A program made the translations under genes and the position numbers. Below the pieces are notes generated by a model, which saw only the letters and a list, made by a program, of their open reading frames with translations, did no database searches and was not told where the DNA came from. DNA of 23,060 nucleotides from VAZQ01 sp035693615 (lineage in GTDB: Bacteria; Pseudomonadota; Alphaproteobacteria; Rhizobiales; Xanthobacteraceae), in assembly GCA_035693615.1 (NCBI GenBank), contig DASSGH010000014.1:1-23060 (forward strand). Direction: 5' to 3'. Below are positions 7,766 through 15,548 of this stretch, one piece after another; position 1 is the first letter of the stretch; the number at the start of each line of letters is the position of its first letter.

Positions 7766-9629
7766 GCTTTTCGTGCGCGTGCTCATGAGCATGGCCGTGG
7801 GATGGAGCAGGCGGCGGCACGCCGGTATCCGCGATCGGCTCGTCGTGCGGTAAACCCTGCCGCTGCATCTCGGCGCGCCGGGCAGCCGTCGCGGCCGCGT
7901 CGATCGTATTCGTGCCGGGCGCGAACACCGCGCCGTAATACGTCTCGGCCGCCTGTCTGCTCACATAGCCGCAGCGCACGTCGCCCGCGAGGCTTTCGAG
8001 GTCGCGATCGAGCGGCGAGCCGAAGCCGCCGCCGCCGCCCGAGCGCAGGATATAGGCATCGCCCGCGTGCAGGACCTGGTTGAGCGCCTTGCCGTTGTGG
8101 AAGCGTTGCTCTTGCGCCGCGGCGAAACGGTGGATGGCGACCGAATTGCCGGCGCCGCACAGCCCGCCTGCGAGACCCCACGGCTTGCACTTCACGCGAT
8201 CCATCTGCGAGTTGAAACGAAGCTCATGGCGCGCCTGCACCACCTGTTCGCAGCCCAGCCCACCGCGCAAGCGGCCAGGCCCACCCGAATCCGGCCGTAG
8301 CGCATAGCGCTCGACCAGCAACGGATATTTCGCCTCGACTTGCTCGGAAGGCCCGTTATGGGTATCGCCATCGTTCATCGCGATGGTGGCGTTGCAGCCG
8401 TCGCGGTTGTACTTGGCGCCCCAACCGCCGCCGATCAAGCCGCCGAGATAGATGTAGAAGCTGTCGTCCCGCGGTCGGCGCCCATTGACGCGTCCGACGA
8501 CGAGATCCGCGTGGTGGCCGGCGATGATGCGCTCGGGGATCGCGGGTGCGAGCGCCTTGAAGATCGTGTCGATGATGGTCATCGGATACGTCATCCACAT
8601 CCGCATCGCCGCGGGTTTGAGCGCACTCACCACGCGTCCCGGCGGCAGCACGATTTCCAACGCGCGGAACTGTCCGTCGTTGATCGGAAGATCGAGCGGC
8701 GAGGTCAAACACTTGAATGCCACCTGGCAGCAGGATCGGCCCGCCGTCTCGCCGGAGTTGTAGAAGCCCGCCACCTGCTTCGCCACGTCGGTGAGGTCGA
8801 CTTTCATCCGATCGCCCGTGATCTCGACCCGGACCCGGATCGGCACCCGCTCGCCGAGCCTCACGCCGTCGTCATCCATGAAGGATTCCGCCTCGTAGAC
8901 GCCGTCGGGGATCTCACGCACGCGCTCGCGCGTGGCAACCTCGCTGTGCTGCATAATGGCTTCGATGCCGCCCACCACGGCTTCGCGGCCGTATTTGTCG
9001 ATCATCTCAAGAAAACGCCGCTCGCCGGTTTTGACCGCGGCGACCTGAGCGCGAAAGTCGCCCATCGCCCGCTCGGGCAAGCGCACATTAGTCCGGATGA
9101 TCGAGATCAGTTCCTCGTTTGGCTCGCCCTTGCGGTAGATCTTCACGATCGGCATCTGCAGGCCTTCGGAAAAGATGTCGGTCGTCGCGCCGTCGAGCGT
9201 GCCGCCGACATCGGGCCAATGCGCCATGCAGCAGGAGAATCCCACCACCTCGCCATCGTGGAAGATCGGCACGGTGAAGGTCATGTGGTTGAGATGGCTG
9301 CCGGTGATGTAGGCGTCGTTGGTCAGGAGAATGTCGCCAGGATCGAGGTTTTTGACGCCGTAATGCGCGAGTTTGGTTTTGACCGTGTCGCTCATGCCGC
9401 GAATGAACATCGGCAGTCCGAGCCCGATCGAAACGGTATTGCCCTCTGCATCGAACAGGCCGACTGTAAAATCGAGCGCCTCGTAGATGATCATGTTGTA
9501 GGCGGTGCGCATCAGATTGGTTTTCATCTCTTCGGTTGCGGCGATGAGACCATTGCGCACGATTTCCGTCGTCACCGGATCGGGCCGATAGCCAGCAGAT
9601 GCGACCTTGGGTTTCAGCGCGGCATCCAT
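7713..9629 (-). CDS. hyuB: Hydantoinase B / acetone carboxylase alpha-type subunit
   Basis: Cytoplasmic HyuB-family subunit of 638 residues, partner of the HyuA encoded two bases upstream. Together such pairs perform ATP-dependent opening of cyclic amides (N-methylhydantoin, 5-oxoproline, caprolactam) or carboxylation of ketones. Family marks are the N-terminal PVTTEIVRNGLIAATEEM and MRTAYNMIIYEALDF, the DILLTNDAYITGSHLNHM segment, and the C-terminal GGGGGFGSPLDRD near residue 531. The protein is longer than many HyuB members because of an extra tail containing HGHAHEHAHE (residues 611-620), which looks metal-binding, and a final GRCCS. The last 18 codons lie within the converging Fe-S gene. 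The start ATG at 9629 nearly touches the hyuA stop, which points to translational coupling. Substrate cannot be told from sequence alone. Confidence 0.93.
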   Translation of the reverse strand: MDAALKPKVASAGYRPDPVTTEIVRNGLIAATEEMKTNLMRTAYNMIIYEALDFTVGLFDAEGNTVSIGLGLPMFIRGMSDTVKTKLAHYGVKNLDPGDILLTNDAYITGSHLNHMTFTVPIFHDGEVVGFSCCMAHWPDVGGTLDGATTDIFSEGLQMPIVKIYRKGEPNEELISIIRTNVRLPERAMGDFRAQVAAVKTGERRFLEMIDKYGREAVVGGIEAIMQHSEVATRERVREIPDGVYEAESFMDDDGVRLGERVPIRVRVEITGDRMKVDLTDVAKQVAGFYNSGETAGRSCCQVAFKCLTSPLDLPINDGQFRALEIVLPPGRVVSALKPAAMRMWMTYPMTIIDTIFKALAPAIPERIIAGHHADLVVGRVNGRRPRDDSFYIYLGGLIGGGWGAKYNRDGCNATIAMNDGDTHNGPSEQVEAKYPLLVERYALRPDSGGPGRLRGGLGCEQVVQARHELRFNSQMDRVKCKPWGLAGGLCGAGNSVAIHRFAAAQEQRFHNGKALNQVLHAGDAYILRSGGGGGFGSPLDRDLESLAGDVRCGYVSRQAAETYYGAVFAPGTNTIDAAATAARRAEMQRQGLPHDEPIADTGVPPPAPSHGHAHEHAHEKLSEEERVALAMTGRCCS

Positions 9630-9631
9630 GC

Positions 9632-11698
9632 TCAGCTCCGTAGGACCTCGATCACCAGATCGCCGAAGCCATCGACCGTGACGACATCGCCGGGGTGGAC
9701 GACCGTGGTGGACGCATATTCCTCGACCAACGCCGGGCCGGTGATGCGATTTTCGGCGAGCAGCGCTGCACGATCATAGCTCGGGGTATCGACCCAGCAG
9801 CCGGCCTCGGCAAAATAGACGGGACGCGCGCCGCGAAAAGCGGCTGCCGGAGGCGTGGCACTGCCTGCGGCGATCGGCTCGAATGCCGGCTTGCGCAGCG
9901 AGCCCGTGACCGCGCTGCGCAGGCTGACGATCTCGGCCCTTTCGCCTGGGGCCGAATAGCCGTAGCGCCTTGCGTGCACGGCGTCGAAGCGCGCTTTGAT
10001 GGCATCGCGGTCCTCGGCCTGGAATAGTTCGAGCGGCAGCTCGACGGTGACCGCGTGCTCCTGCCCGACGTAGCGCATGTCCGCTGAACGCTCTACGGCG
10101 ATGCCGGCGACGGACACCTCGCTGCGGCGGATGGCCTCGCGGCCGATGCGCTCCATCTCTGCATAGATCGCCTCCATGGCCGCGAACGACGCGTCGGCGA
10201 GCGGCATAAACCAGGTCTTGACGAAATCGCGCCGCAGCTCCGCAACAAGCATCCCGTAAGCGGAAAAATGTCCGGGAGCGCGCGGGATGACCACCTTGGC
10301 GATGCGCAGCTCCCGCGCAACCATCGCCGCGTGCAAGGGTCCGGCTCCGCCATAGGCGACGAGGGTGAAATCCGCGGCATCCAGCCCACGCTCGGTGGTG
10401 ACCCAGCGCACCATGTGCGACATTTTGGTGGTGGCGATGCGTAGAATGCCGTCGGCCGCCGCGGTGACATCGAGGCCGAGCGGATCGGCGACGCGCGTAG
10501 CGAGCGCTCGCCTCGCTCCGTCGACGTCGAGCTTGATCTCGCCGCCGAGAAAACGGTCGGCGCCCAGCCGTCCCAGAATGAGATTGGCGTCGGTGATGGT
10601 GGGCTCGGCGCCGCCCAATCCGTAGCACACCGGGCCCGGCTGGGCACCGGCACTTTCTGGCCCGACGGTAAGCGCACCCATCGCCGCGCGAGCAATCGAG
10701 CCTCCGCCGGTTCCGACCTCCTGGATATCGATCATCGGAATTTGCACCGGCAGCCCGGTGGCATAGCCGCCGATGAGGGCGCTTCCCGTCATCAGCACGC
10801 TGCCGTCATGGATGACGCCCGCTTTCGCGGTGGTGCCGCCCATGTCGAACGCGATCGCGTTCTTGAGCCCGATGCGGTCGCACAGCGCGTTGGTGCCGAT
10901 GACGCCGGCCGCGGGTCCGGACTCCAGCATGCGGATGCACGCGCTTTGCGCTTCCTCGACGCCGAAAAGGCCGCCGGTCGACTGCACGATCAGAAAGTCA
11001 CCGGTGAAACCGGCAGCCTCAAGATGCTCGCCCATCTCGCCGAGATACCCGCGCACGCGCGGTCCGACATAGGCGTTCGCCGCTGCCGTCGAGGTGCGCT
11101 CGAACTCGCGATATTCCTGGGAAAGCTCGTGCGAGGCGGTGACGAATAGATGCGGATGAGTTTCCTCGATGATCTCCTTCACCCGCTGCTCATGCGCGGG
11201 ATTGCGGTAGGAGTGTAGAAATAGAATCGCGATCGCCTGCACCCCTTGGCTGGCGGCATCACTAACCGCAGCGCGCACCTGCTCCTCGTCGAGGGCGATG
11301 AGCACCTTGCCGTGCGCATCCATGCGCTCCCGGACCTCGTAGCGTAAGTCGCGCGCGATCAAAGGCTGGTGACGCCGGAAGAAGAGATTGTAGGATTCAG
11401 GCCGATTGACGCGGCCGATTTCGTAGATATCCCGGAACCCTTGCGTGGTCAGCAGCGCGCACGCCGCTCCGGTCCGCTCCAAAATAGTGTTGATCGCGAC
11501 GGTCGTACCGTGAAGGAAGAGGCGCGCGGAGGAGAACTGCGCGCCGGCCTTGGTCACCGCCGCCTCCACGCCAGTGACCAGCCGGCTCGGCGTGGTGAGG
11601 GTTTTTCCGAGGCGGAGCCCTCCAGTGGTCTCGTCGAAAGCAGCGACGTCGGTGAACGTTCCGCCGACGTCCGCCGCCAGCCGAATTGCTAAATCCAT
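9632..11698 (-). CDS. hyuA: Hydantoinase A / oxoprolinase-family ATPase subunit
   Basis: Cytoplasmic HyuA-family subunit of 688 residues (Hydant_A_N followed by Hydantoinase_A). It belongs to the ASKHA ATPase superfamily: the phosphate-1 motif VGGTFTD is at residues 11-17, and a second phosphate motif FDMGGTTAK lies at 284-292. Further conserved marks are EVGTGGGSIA and VAYGGAGPLHAAMVARELR. It is expected to phosphorylate or activate the cyclic amide for HyuB. The open frame extends upstream to 11899, but that extension is unlike the family and overlaps the preceding LLM gene; MDLAIRLAADVGG is the usual start, so 11698 was chosen, with only a weak ribosome site (GAGCGGG). It begins 41 bases after the LLM gene and ends two bases before hyuB. 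N-methylhydantoinase, 5-oxoprolinase or a related carboxylase are all possible. Confidence 0.93.
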   Translation of the reverse strand: MDLAIRLAADVGGTFTDVAAFDETTGGLRLGKTLTTPSRLVTGVEAAVTKAGAQFSSARLFLHGTTVAINTILERTGAACALLTTQGFRDIYEIGRVNRPESYNLFFRRHQPLIARDLRYEVRERMDAHGKVLIALDEEQVRAAVSDAASQGVQAIAILFLHSYRNPAHEQRVKEIIEETHPHLFVTASHELSQEYREFERTSTAAANAYVGPRVRGYLGEMGEHLEAAGFTGDFLIVQSTGGLFGVEEAQSACIRMLESGPAAGVIGTNALCDRIGLKNAIAFDMGGTTAKAGVIHDGSVLMTGSALIGGYATGLPVQIPMIDIQEVGTGGGSIARAAMGALTVGPESAGAQPGPVCYGLGGAEPTITDANLILGRLGADRFLGGEIKLDVDGARRALATRVADPLGLDVTAAADGILRIATTKMSHMVRWVTTERGLDAADFTLVAYGGAGPLHAAMVARELRIAKVVIPRAPGHFSAYGMLVAELRRDFVKTWFMPLADASFAAMEAIYAEMERIGREAIRRSEVSVAGIAVERSADMRYVGQEHAVTVELPLELFQAEDRDAIKARFDAVHARRYGYSAPGERAEIVSLRSAVTGSLRKPAFEPIAAGSATPPAAAFRGARPVYFAEAGCWVDTPSYDRAALLAENRITGPALVEEYASTTVVHPGDVVTVDGFGDLVIEVLRS

Positions 11699-11739
11699 CC
11701 CGCTCAACCCAAGCTCCGGCTGGCTCTGATGGGACGATA

Positions 11740-12798
11740 TCAACCACCCCCATGGGCCGCAACGCTGGCCGCCTCCGCCGCGCCGGGCGCCTTCGCACGC
11801 AGGAGCGGAATCACTTCGCCGGCAAAAAGGCCGATGGACTGCAGGCTCTCCTCGAGCGTCAAGTCCCCGAAGGCGAACTGCCCCACCACGTAATTGCACC
11901 CGGTTGCGCTGAGCTCGCGGGCGAGGAATTCAGCCACCGTTGCCGGCGAGCCGGCGATGCCCTGTCCGCGCTCGGCGAGCAGATCGAAGCTTGCCGGCCG
12001 GGGATGCGACTGCGCGCGCCCATGGCGGCGGAACAAGTGGGTGAAGCTCGCGTGCCAGACGAGGTAGGCGCGACGCGCCAATGCCAGCGCCGCGACGTCG
12101 CTTGGCGCAACGACGATGAAGCGGCCGAGGCCGAGCTTGGGCAAGACCGACGCGGGCGCATGGATTTGCCGCCAGATGGTCCGGTAGCACGCGATGGCGA
12201 GCCGCGTCTCGTTTGTCGGATCGAGGCTGACGACGTTGAGGCCGCGGCGCGCCGCGCGCTCGGCGCTCTCGGGCGAATGCAAGCCATACCAGATCGGCGG
12301 ATGCGGCTTCTGCAGCGGCTCGAGTTCCATGGGCACTCCGCTGAAGGAAAATCGCCGGCCCTTGAAGTCGAGCACCTTGTGCGTCAATCCCTTGATCACA
12401 AGCTCCACCGCTTCCGCGTAAATCTCCTGCGCGTCCTGCGGCGCGACGCCGTAATATTCGAGCTCGATCGGCGCGGCGCCGCGCCCGAAGCCGATGTCCA
12501 GGCGTCCGCCGCTCAGCTGGTCGAGCATGCAGATTTCTTCGATCAACCGCAGCGGATGGTGGAGCGGCATCGGCCAAACCAGCGGGCCGAACCGCAGCCG
12601 CCTCGTGCGCTCCGCCACGGCCGCGAGGAAAACGCTCGGCGATGGCGCCATGCCGAGCGGCGTCGAGTGATGCTCCGCGATGTGATAGGCGTGGAAACCG
12701 GCGCGATCGTAGGCCTCGGCGATCTTGAGGCGATCCTCGTAATAGTCCGCCAGCGCACCGCGGTAGCGATCGAGATGATCAAAGACACCGAATTCCAT
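11740..12798 (-). CDS. LLM class flavin-dependent oxidoreductase (luciferase-like)
   Basis: Cytoplasmic TIM-barrel flavoprotein of 352 residues (bacterial luciferase family) using FMN or F420. The start MEFGVFDHLDRY is typical, AEHH at 41-44 matches the family's conserved EHH, and MLDQLSGGRLDIGFGRG at 91-107 is the signature strand-helix around the flavin. The HxxHPLR segment near 80 is also conserved. No convincing ribosome site precedes the ATG (the upstream bases are GCGTTGAAAAA), so translation may be weak or coupled to argG 39 bases upstream. It lies directly before hyuA and hyuB on the same strand, suggesting that it oxidises a substrate before or after ring opening. Family members include alkane, nitrilotriacetate, pyrimidine and sulfonate monooxygenases, so the exact reaction is open. 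Confidence 0.9.
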   Translation of the reverse strand: MEFGVFDHLDRYRGALADYYEDRLKIAEAYDRAGFHAYHIAEHHSTPLGMAPSPSVFLAAVAERTRRLRFGPLVWPMPLHHPLRLIEEICMLDQLSGGRLDIGFGRGAAPIELEYYGVAPQDAQEIYAEAVELVIKGLTHKVLDFKGRRFSFSGVPMELEPLQKPHPPIWYGLHSPESAERAARRGLNVVSLDPTNETRLAIACYRTIWRQIHAPASVLPKLGLGRFIVVAPSDVAALALARRAYLVWHASFTHLFRRHGRAQSHPRPASFDLLAERGQGIAGSPATVAEFLARELSATGCNYVVGQFAFGDLTLEESLQSIGLFAGEVIPLLRAKAPGAAEAASVAAHGGG

Positions 12799-12837
12799 TT
12801 TTTCAACGCTTGCGCAGACCGACCAATGCCACGTGCT

Positions 12838-14091
12838 CTACGTCTTCGGCTTCAACTTTTTCCTTCGCTGCGCCAGCGTTCGCAGCCGTAGTGCGTTCAG
12901 TCGAATGAAGCCCTCGGCGTCGCGGTGGTCATAGGCGACGTTGCCCTCCTCGAACGTGACGAGTTCCCGGTCGTAAAGCGAATAGGGCGACGCGCGCCCG
13001 ACCGCGGCGACCTGACCCTTGTAGAGCTTGAGCCTGACGGTCCCCGTCACGAATTCCTGTGATGCGTCGATGGCCGCCTGCAACATCTCGCGCTCGGGCG
13101 TGAACCAGAAGCCGTTGTAGATGAGCTCGGCGTATTTCGGCATTAGCTCGTCCTTGAGATGGGCTGCGCCACGGTCGAGCGTGATCGACTCGATGCCGCG
13201 GTGCGCCGCGAGCAGGATGGTGCCGCCCGGAGTTTCATACATGCCGCGCGACTTCATGCCGACGAAACGGTTCTCGACGAGATCGAGCCGCCCGATGCCG
13301 TGGGCACGCCCGAGCGAGTTGAGCGCAGCAAGCAGGTTCGCGGGCGAAAGCCGCTTGCCGTCGAGCGCGACCACATCGCCGCGCTCGAACTCGACCTCGA
13401 CGTAAGCGGGCCGATCGGGGGCCGCCTGCGGATCGAGCGTGCGCGAATAGACGTAATCTGGAACCTCTTGCGAAGGGTCCTCGAGCACCTTGCCCTCCGA
13501 GGAGGCATGCAACAGGTTGGCGTCCACCGAAAACGGCGCTTCGCCGCGCTTGTCCTTCGCGATCGGGATCTGGTTTTGCTCGGCAAAGGCGATGAGCGCC
13601 TCGCGCGAGCGCAGCTCCCATTCCCGCCACGGCGCGATCACCGTGACGTCGGGCTTGAGCGCGTAATAGCTGAGTTCGAAACGTACCTGGTCGTTGCCCT
13701 TCCCGGTTGCGCCATGCGCGACGGCATCGGCGCCGACCTTCTCCGCGATCTCGATCTGCCGTTTGGCGATGAGCGGGCGCGCGATCGAGGTGCCAAGGAG
13801 ATACGAGCCCTCGTAGAGCGCATTCGCCCGGAACATGGGAAACACATACTCGCGCACGAACTCTTCGCGCAGATCCTCGACGAAGATGTTCTGCGGCTTG
13901 ATGCCGAGAAGAAGCGCCTTCTCGCGTGCCGGCTTGAGCTCTTCGCCCTGGCCGAGATCGGCGGTGAAGGTCACCACCTCGCAGCCATAGGTGGTCTGCA
14001 GCCATTTCAGGATGATGGAGGTATCGAGCCCGCCGGAATAGGCGAGCACCACCTTCTTCACCGCGCGCGTTTTGGAGTCCTCTGGGGGCAT
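12838..14091 (-). CDS. argG: Argininosuccinate synthase
   Basis: ArgG, 417 residues, joins citrulline and aspartate using ATP to form argininosuccinate in the cytoplasm, the penultimate step of arginine synthesis. The N-type ATP pyrophosphatase P-loop AYSGGLDTS is at residues 17-25, followed by TFTADLGQGEE. Further conserved segments are GATGKGNDQVRFE, APWREWELRSREALI, VDANLLHASSEG and LDLVENRFVGMKSRGMYETPGG. Length and order match the bacterial family throughout with no truncation. The start ATG at 14091 lacks a strong ribosome site. The LLM-hyuA-hyuB genes follow on the same strand after only 39 bases with no clear terminator, so read-through from this housekeeping gene into the catabolic genes is possible. 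Confidence 0.98.
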   Translation of the reverse strand: MPPEDSKTRAVKKVVLAYSGGLDTSIILKWLQTTYGCEVVTFTADLGQGEELKPAREKALLLGIKPQNIFVEDLREEFVREYVFPMFRANALYEGSYLLGTSIARPLIAKRQIEIAEKVGADAVAHGATGKGNDQVRFELSYYALKPDVTVIAPWREWELRSREALIAFAEQNQIPIAKDKRGEAPFSVDANLLHASSEGKVLEDPSQEVPDYVYSRTLDPQAAPDRPAYVEVEFERGDVVALDGKRLSPANLLAALNSLGRAHGIGRLDLVENRFVGMKSRGMYETPGGTILLAAHRGIESITLDRGAAHLKDELMPKYAELIYNGFWFTPEREMLQAAIDASQEFVTGTVRLKLYKGQVAAVGRASPYSLYDRELVTFEEGNVAYDHRDAEGFIRLNALRLRTLAQRRKKLKPKT

Positions 14092-14294
14092 TGTCAGCTG
14101 CGGTCGGTCAATGATGCCCCTTCATGCGGACGACTATAGCGAGTCGCGGCGTGTTCACCAATCCCGATCGGCTCCCCCCGGCCGATGTCCATATGATCAG
14201 CGTGGCACTGCGGCATCGTGTTTGGTCCGCGGCGCGCGCAAGCGCGTTATGGTTGGCGCGCGGTCAGCCGCATGACATTTGTTGGGAGGCGACA

Positions 14295-15548
14295 ATGAGC
14301 ACCGAAGACGACGACTTCAGGGCCAGCGGGCCTGGTTTATTCGGCTTCCTGACCGAGTCCAACGACGACAACATTCCGGTCAAGGCCTTCGGTACCGTCG
14401 GGTATGCGCCGAACGTTGGCGTGCTGGGATTTTCCGGCATCGCGGCCGACCCCGAGGGGCCAATCCAGCAGAACGGCTATTCGCAGCGCGCGGGCGTCGA
14501 GGGCGGTTCCGTCGATTTCACCGGCACCGCCGGCGTCTCTCTTAACCGGGTGGGCGTCTATGGCCAGGTGGAGGACTCGCCTCCGGTCCCGACCGGATTC
14601 CGCGCCGGCGTCCTGGGCGCGGCGAGCACGCAGCCGGGCGTCATCGGGTTCTCGCGTGACGGCGACGGCATCGAAGGTGCGTCGTTCACGAGTACCGCCG
14701 TTCGCGCCGTGTCCTTCTTCGGCCCAGGCGTACAGAGCATTTCGGGCGCGCTTAACGGCGTCAGCGGCATTTCCGGCACGCAGGGACCGCCGGTCGCCAT
14801 CACGTCGGACATCGCTGGCGTCCGCGGCACGTCGGATGCGGCAAACGGCGTGATCGGGACATCGAACAGGTCCATCGGGGTGGTCGGCTTTTCCAACAAC
14901 GTCGGCGTCTTCGGCCAGAGCACCAACCCCGCCTCCTTTGCCGGCCTTTTCGCCGGCAACGTCCAGGTCACCGGCACGTTGTCCGCGGCGGTGAAAAACG
15001 CCGTGGTCCCGTTCCCCGACGGCAGCAAGCGCGTGCTCCATTGCATGGAAAGCCCAGAGCATTGGTTCGAGGATTTTGGCACGGCGAAGCTCAAGGGCGG
15101 GCGCGCGGTGGTAAGGCTCGATGCAGACTTCGCCAAGGTGATCACGCGCGACTATCGCGTATTCCTGACGCCGGAGGGCGACTGCCGCGGGCTATATGTG
15201 CACCGCAAGACTGCTGCAAGCTTCGAGGTGCGCGAGCTCATGGGCGGCGAATCGGCGATCCCGTTCTCCTATCGTGTGGTCGGTCGCGCCGAGATATCAC
15301 TCGGCATCGGCGCTTCGCCAAGATCGATACGGATTTGCCGCAGCCGGCGGTGGCAGCGCGCACGCGGCGACAGCCGACCGCGACGGCGCTGCGCGCTTTC
15401 ATCGCAAGGCTTGAGCAGGAGGCACGCGAACGCGCGCCGCAGCGCGCGCGCAAGATCGAAAGGTCGCCCGCTGCCACACGCTGGAGCCGGCGCGCGGCGA
15501 AGCCCGCATAGGCAACGCACGCGCAACTTCGGGCTCGAGCCCTACTAG
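14295..15548 (+). CDS. GV-repeat (beta-helix-like) protein, apparent frameshift near the C-terminus
   Basis: Hypothetical protein, 417 residues as read. After a short acidic start (MSTEDDDF) come about 250 residues of irregular repeats of the type GVxGFS/GVxGTS (for example GVLGFSGIA, GVIGFSRDG, GVRGTSDAA, GVVGFSNNV, GVFGQSTNP), which suggest a right-handed beta-helix as in tail-spike-like proteins. A conserved-looking end module follows (VLHCMESPEHWFEDFG, VFLTPEGDCRGLYVHRK). No signal peptide is seen. The frame upstream is open from 14124, but GGGAGG at 14284-14289 precedes the ATG at 14295. After YRVVGR (near 15287) the reading frame turns into low-complexity Arg/Ser sequence, while the -1 frame continues as RRDITRHRRFAKID with a sensible charged tail ending at 15511. 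A one-base deletion or assembly error near 15285-15290 is the likely explanation. Confidence 0.72.
   Translation: MSTEDDDFRASGPGLFGFLTESNDDNIPVKAFGTVGYAPNVGVLGFSGIAADPEGPIQQNGYSQRAGVEGGSVDFTGTAGVSLNRVGVYGQVEDSPPVPTGFRAGVLGAASTQPGVIGFSRDGDGIEGASFTSTAVRAVSFFGPGVQSISGALNGVSGISGTQGPPVAITSDIAGVRGTSDAANGVIGTSNRSIGVVGFSNNVGVFGQSTNPASFAGLFAGNVQVTGTLSAAVKNAVVPFPDGSKRVLHCMESPEHWFEDFGTAKLKGGRAVVRLDADFAKVITRDYRVFLTPEGDCRGLYVHRKTAASFEVRELMGGESAIPFSYRVVGRAEISLGIGASPRSIRICRSRRWQRARGDSRPRRRCALSSQGLSRRHANARRSARARSKGRPLPHAGAGARRSPHRQRTRNFGLEPY

Noticed and set aside
8340..9779. Long plus-strand open frame (479 codons) opposite hyuB
   Set aside because: It is antisense to a clear HyuB gene, rich in His/Arg/Asp as expected for a GC-rich shadow frame, and has no recognisable domain.
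11699..11899. N-terminal extension of HyuA by 67 codons
   Set aside because: The extension overlaps the upstream LLM gene, does not resemble the family, and the usual start MDLAIRLAADVGG is at 11698.
11686..12891. Plus-strand open frame (401 codons) opposite the EHH-type LLM gene
   Set aside because: It mirrors a conserved flavoprotein and shows only shadow-frame composition.
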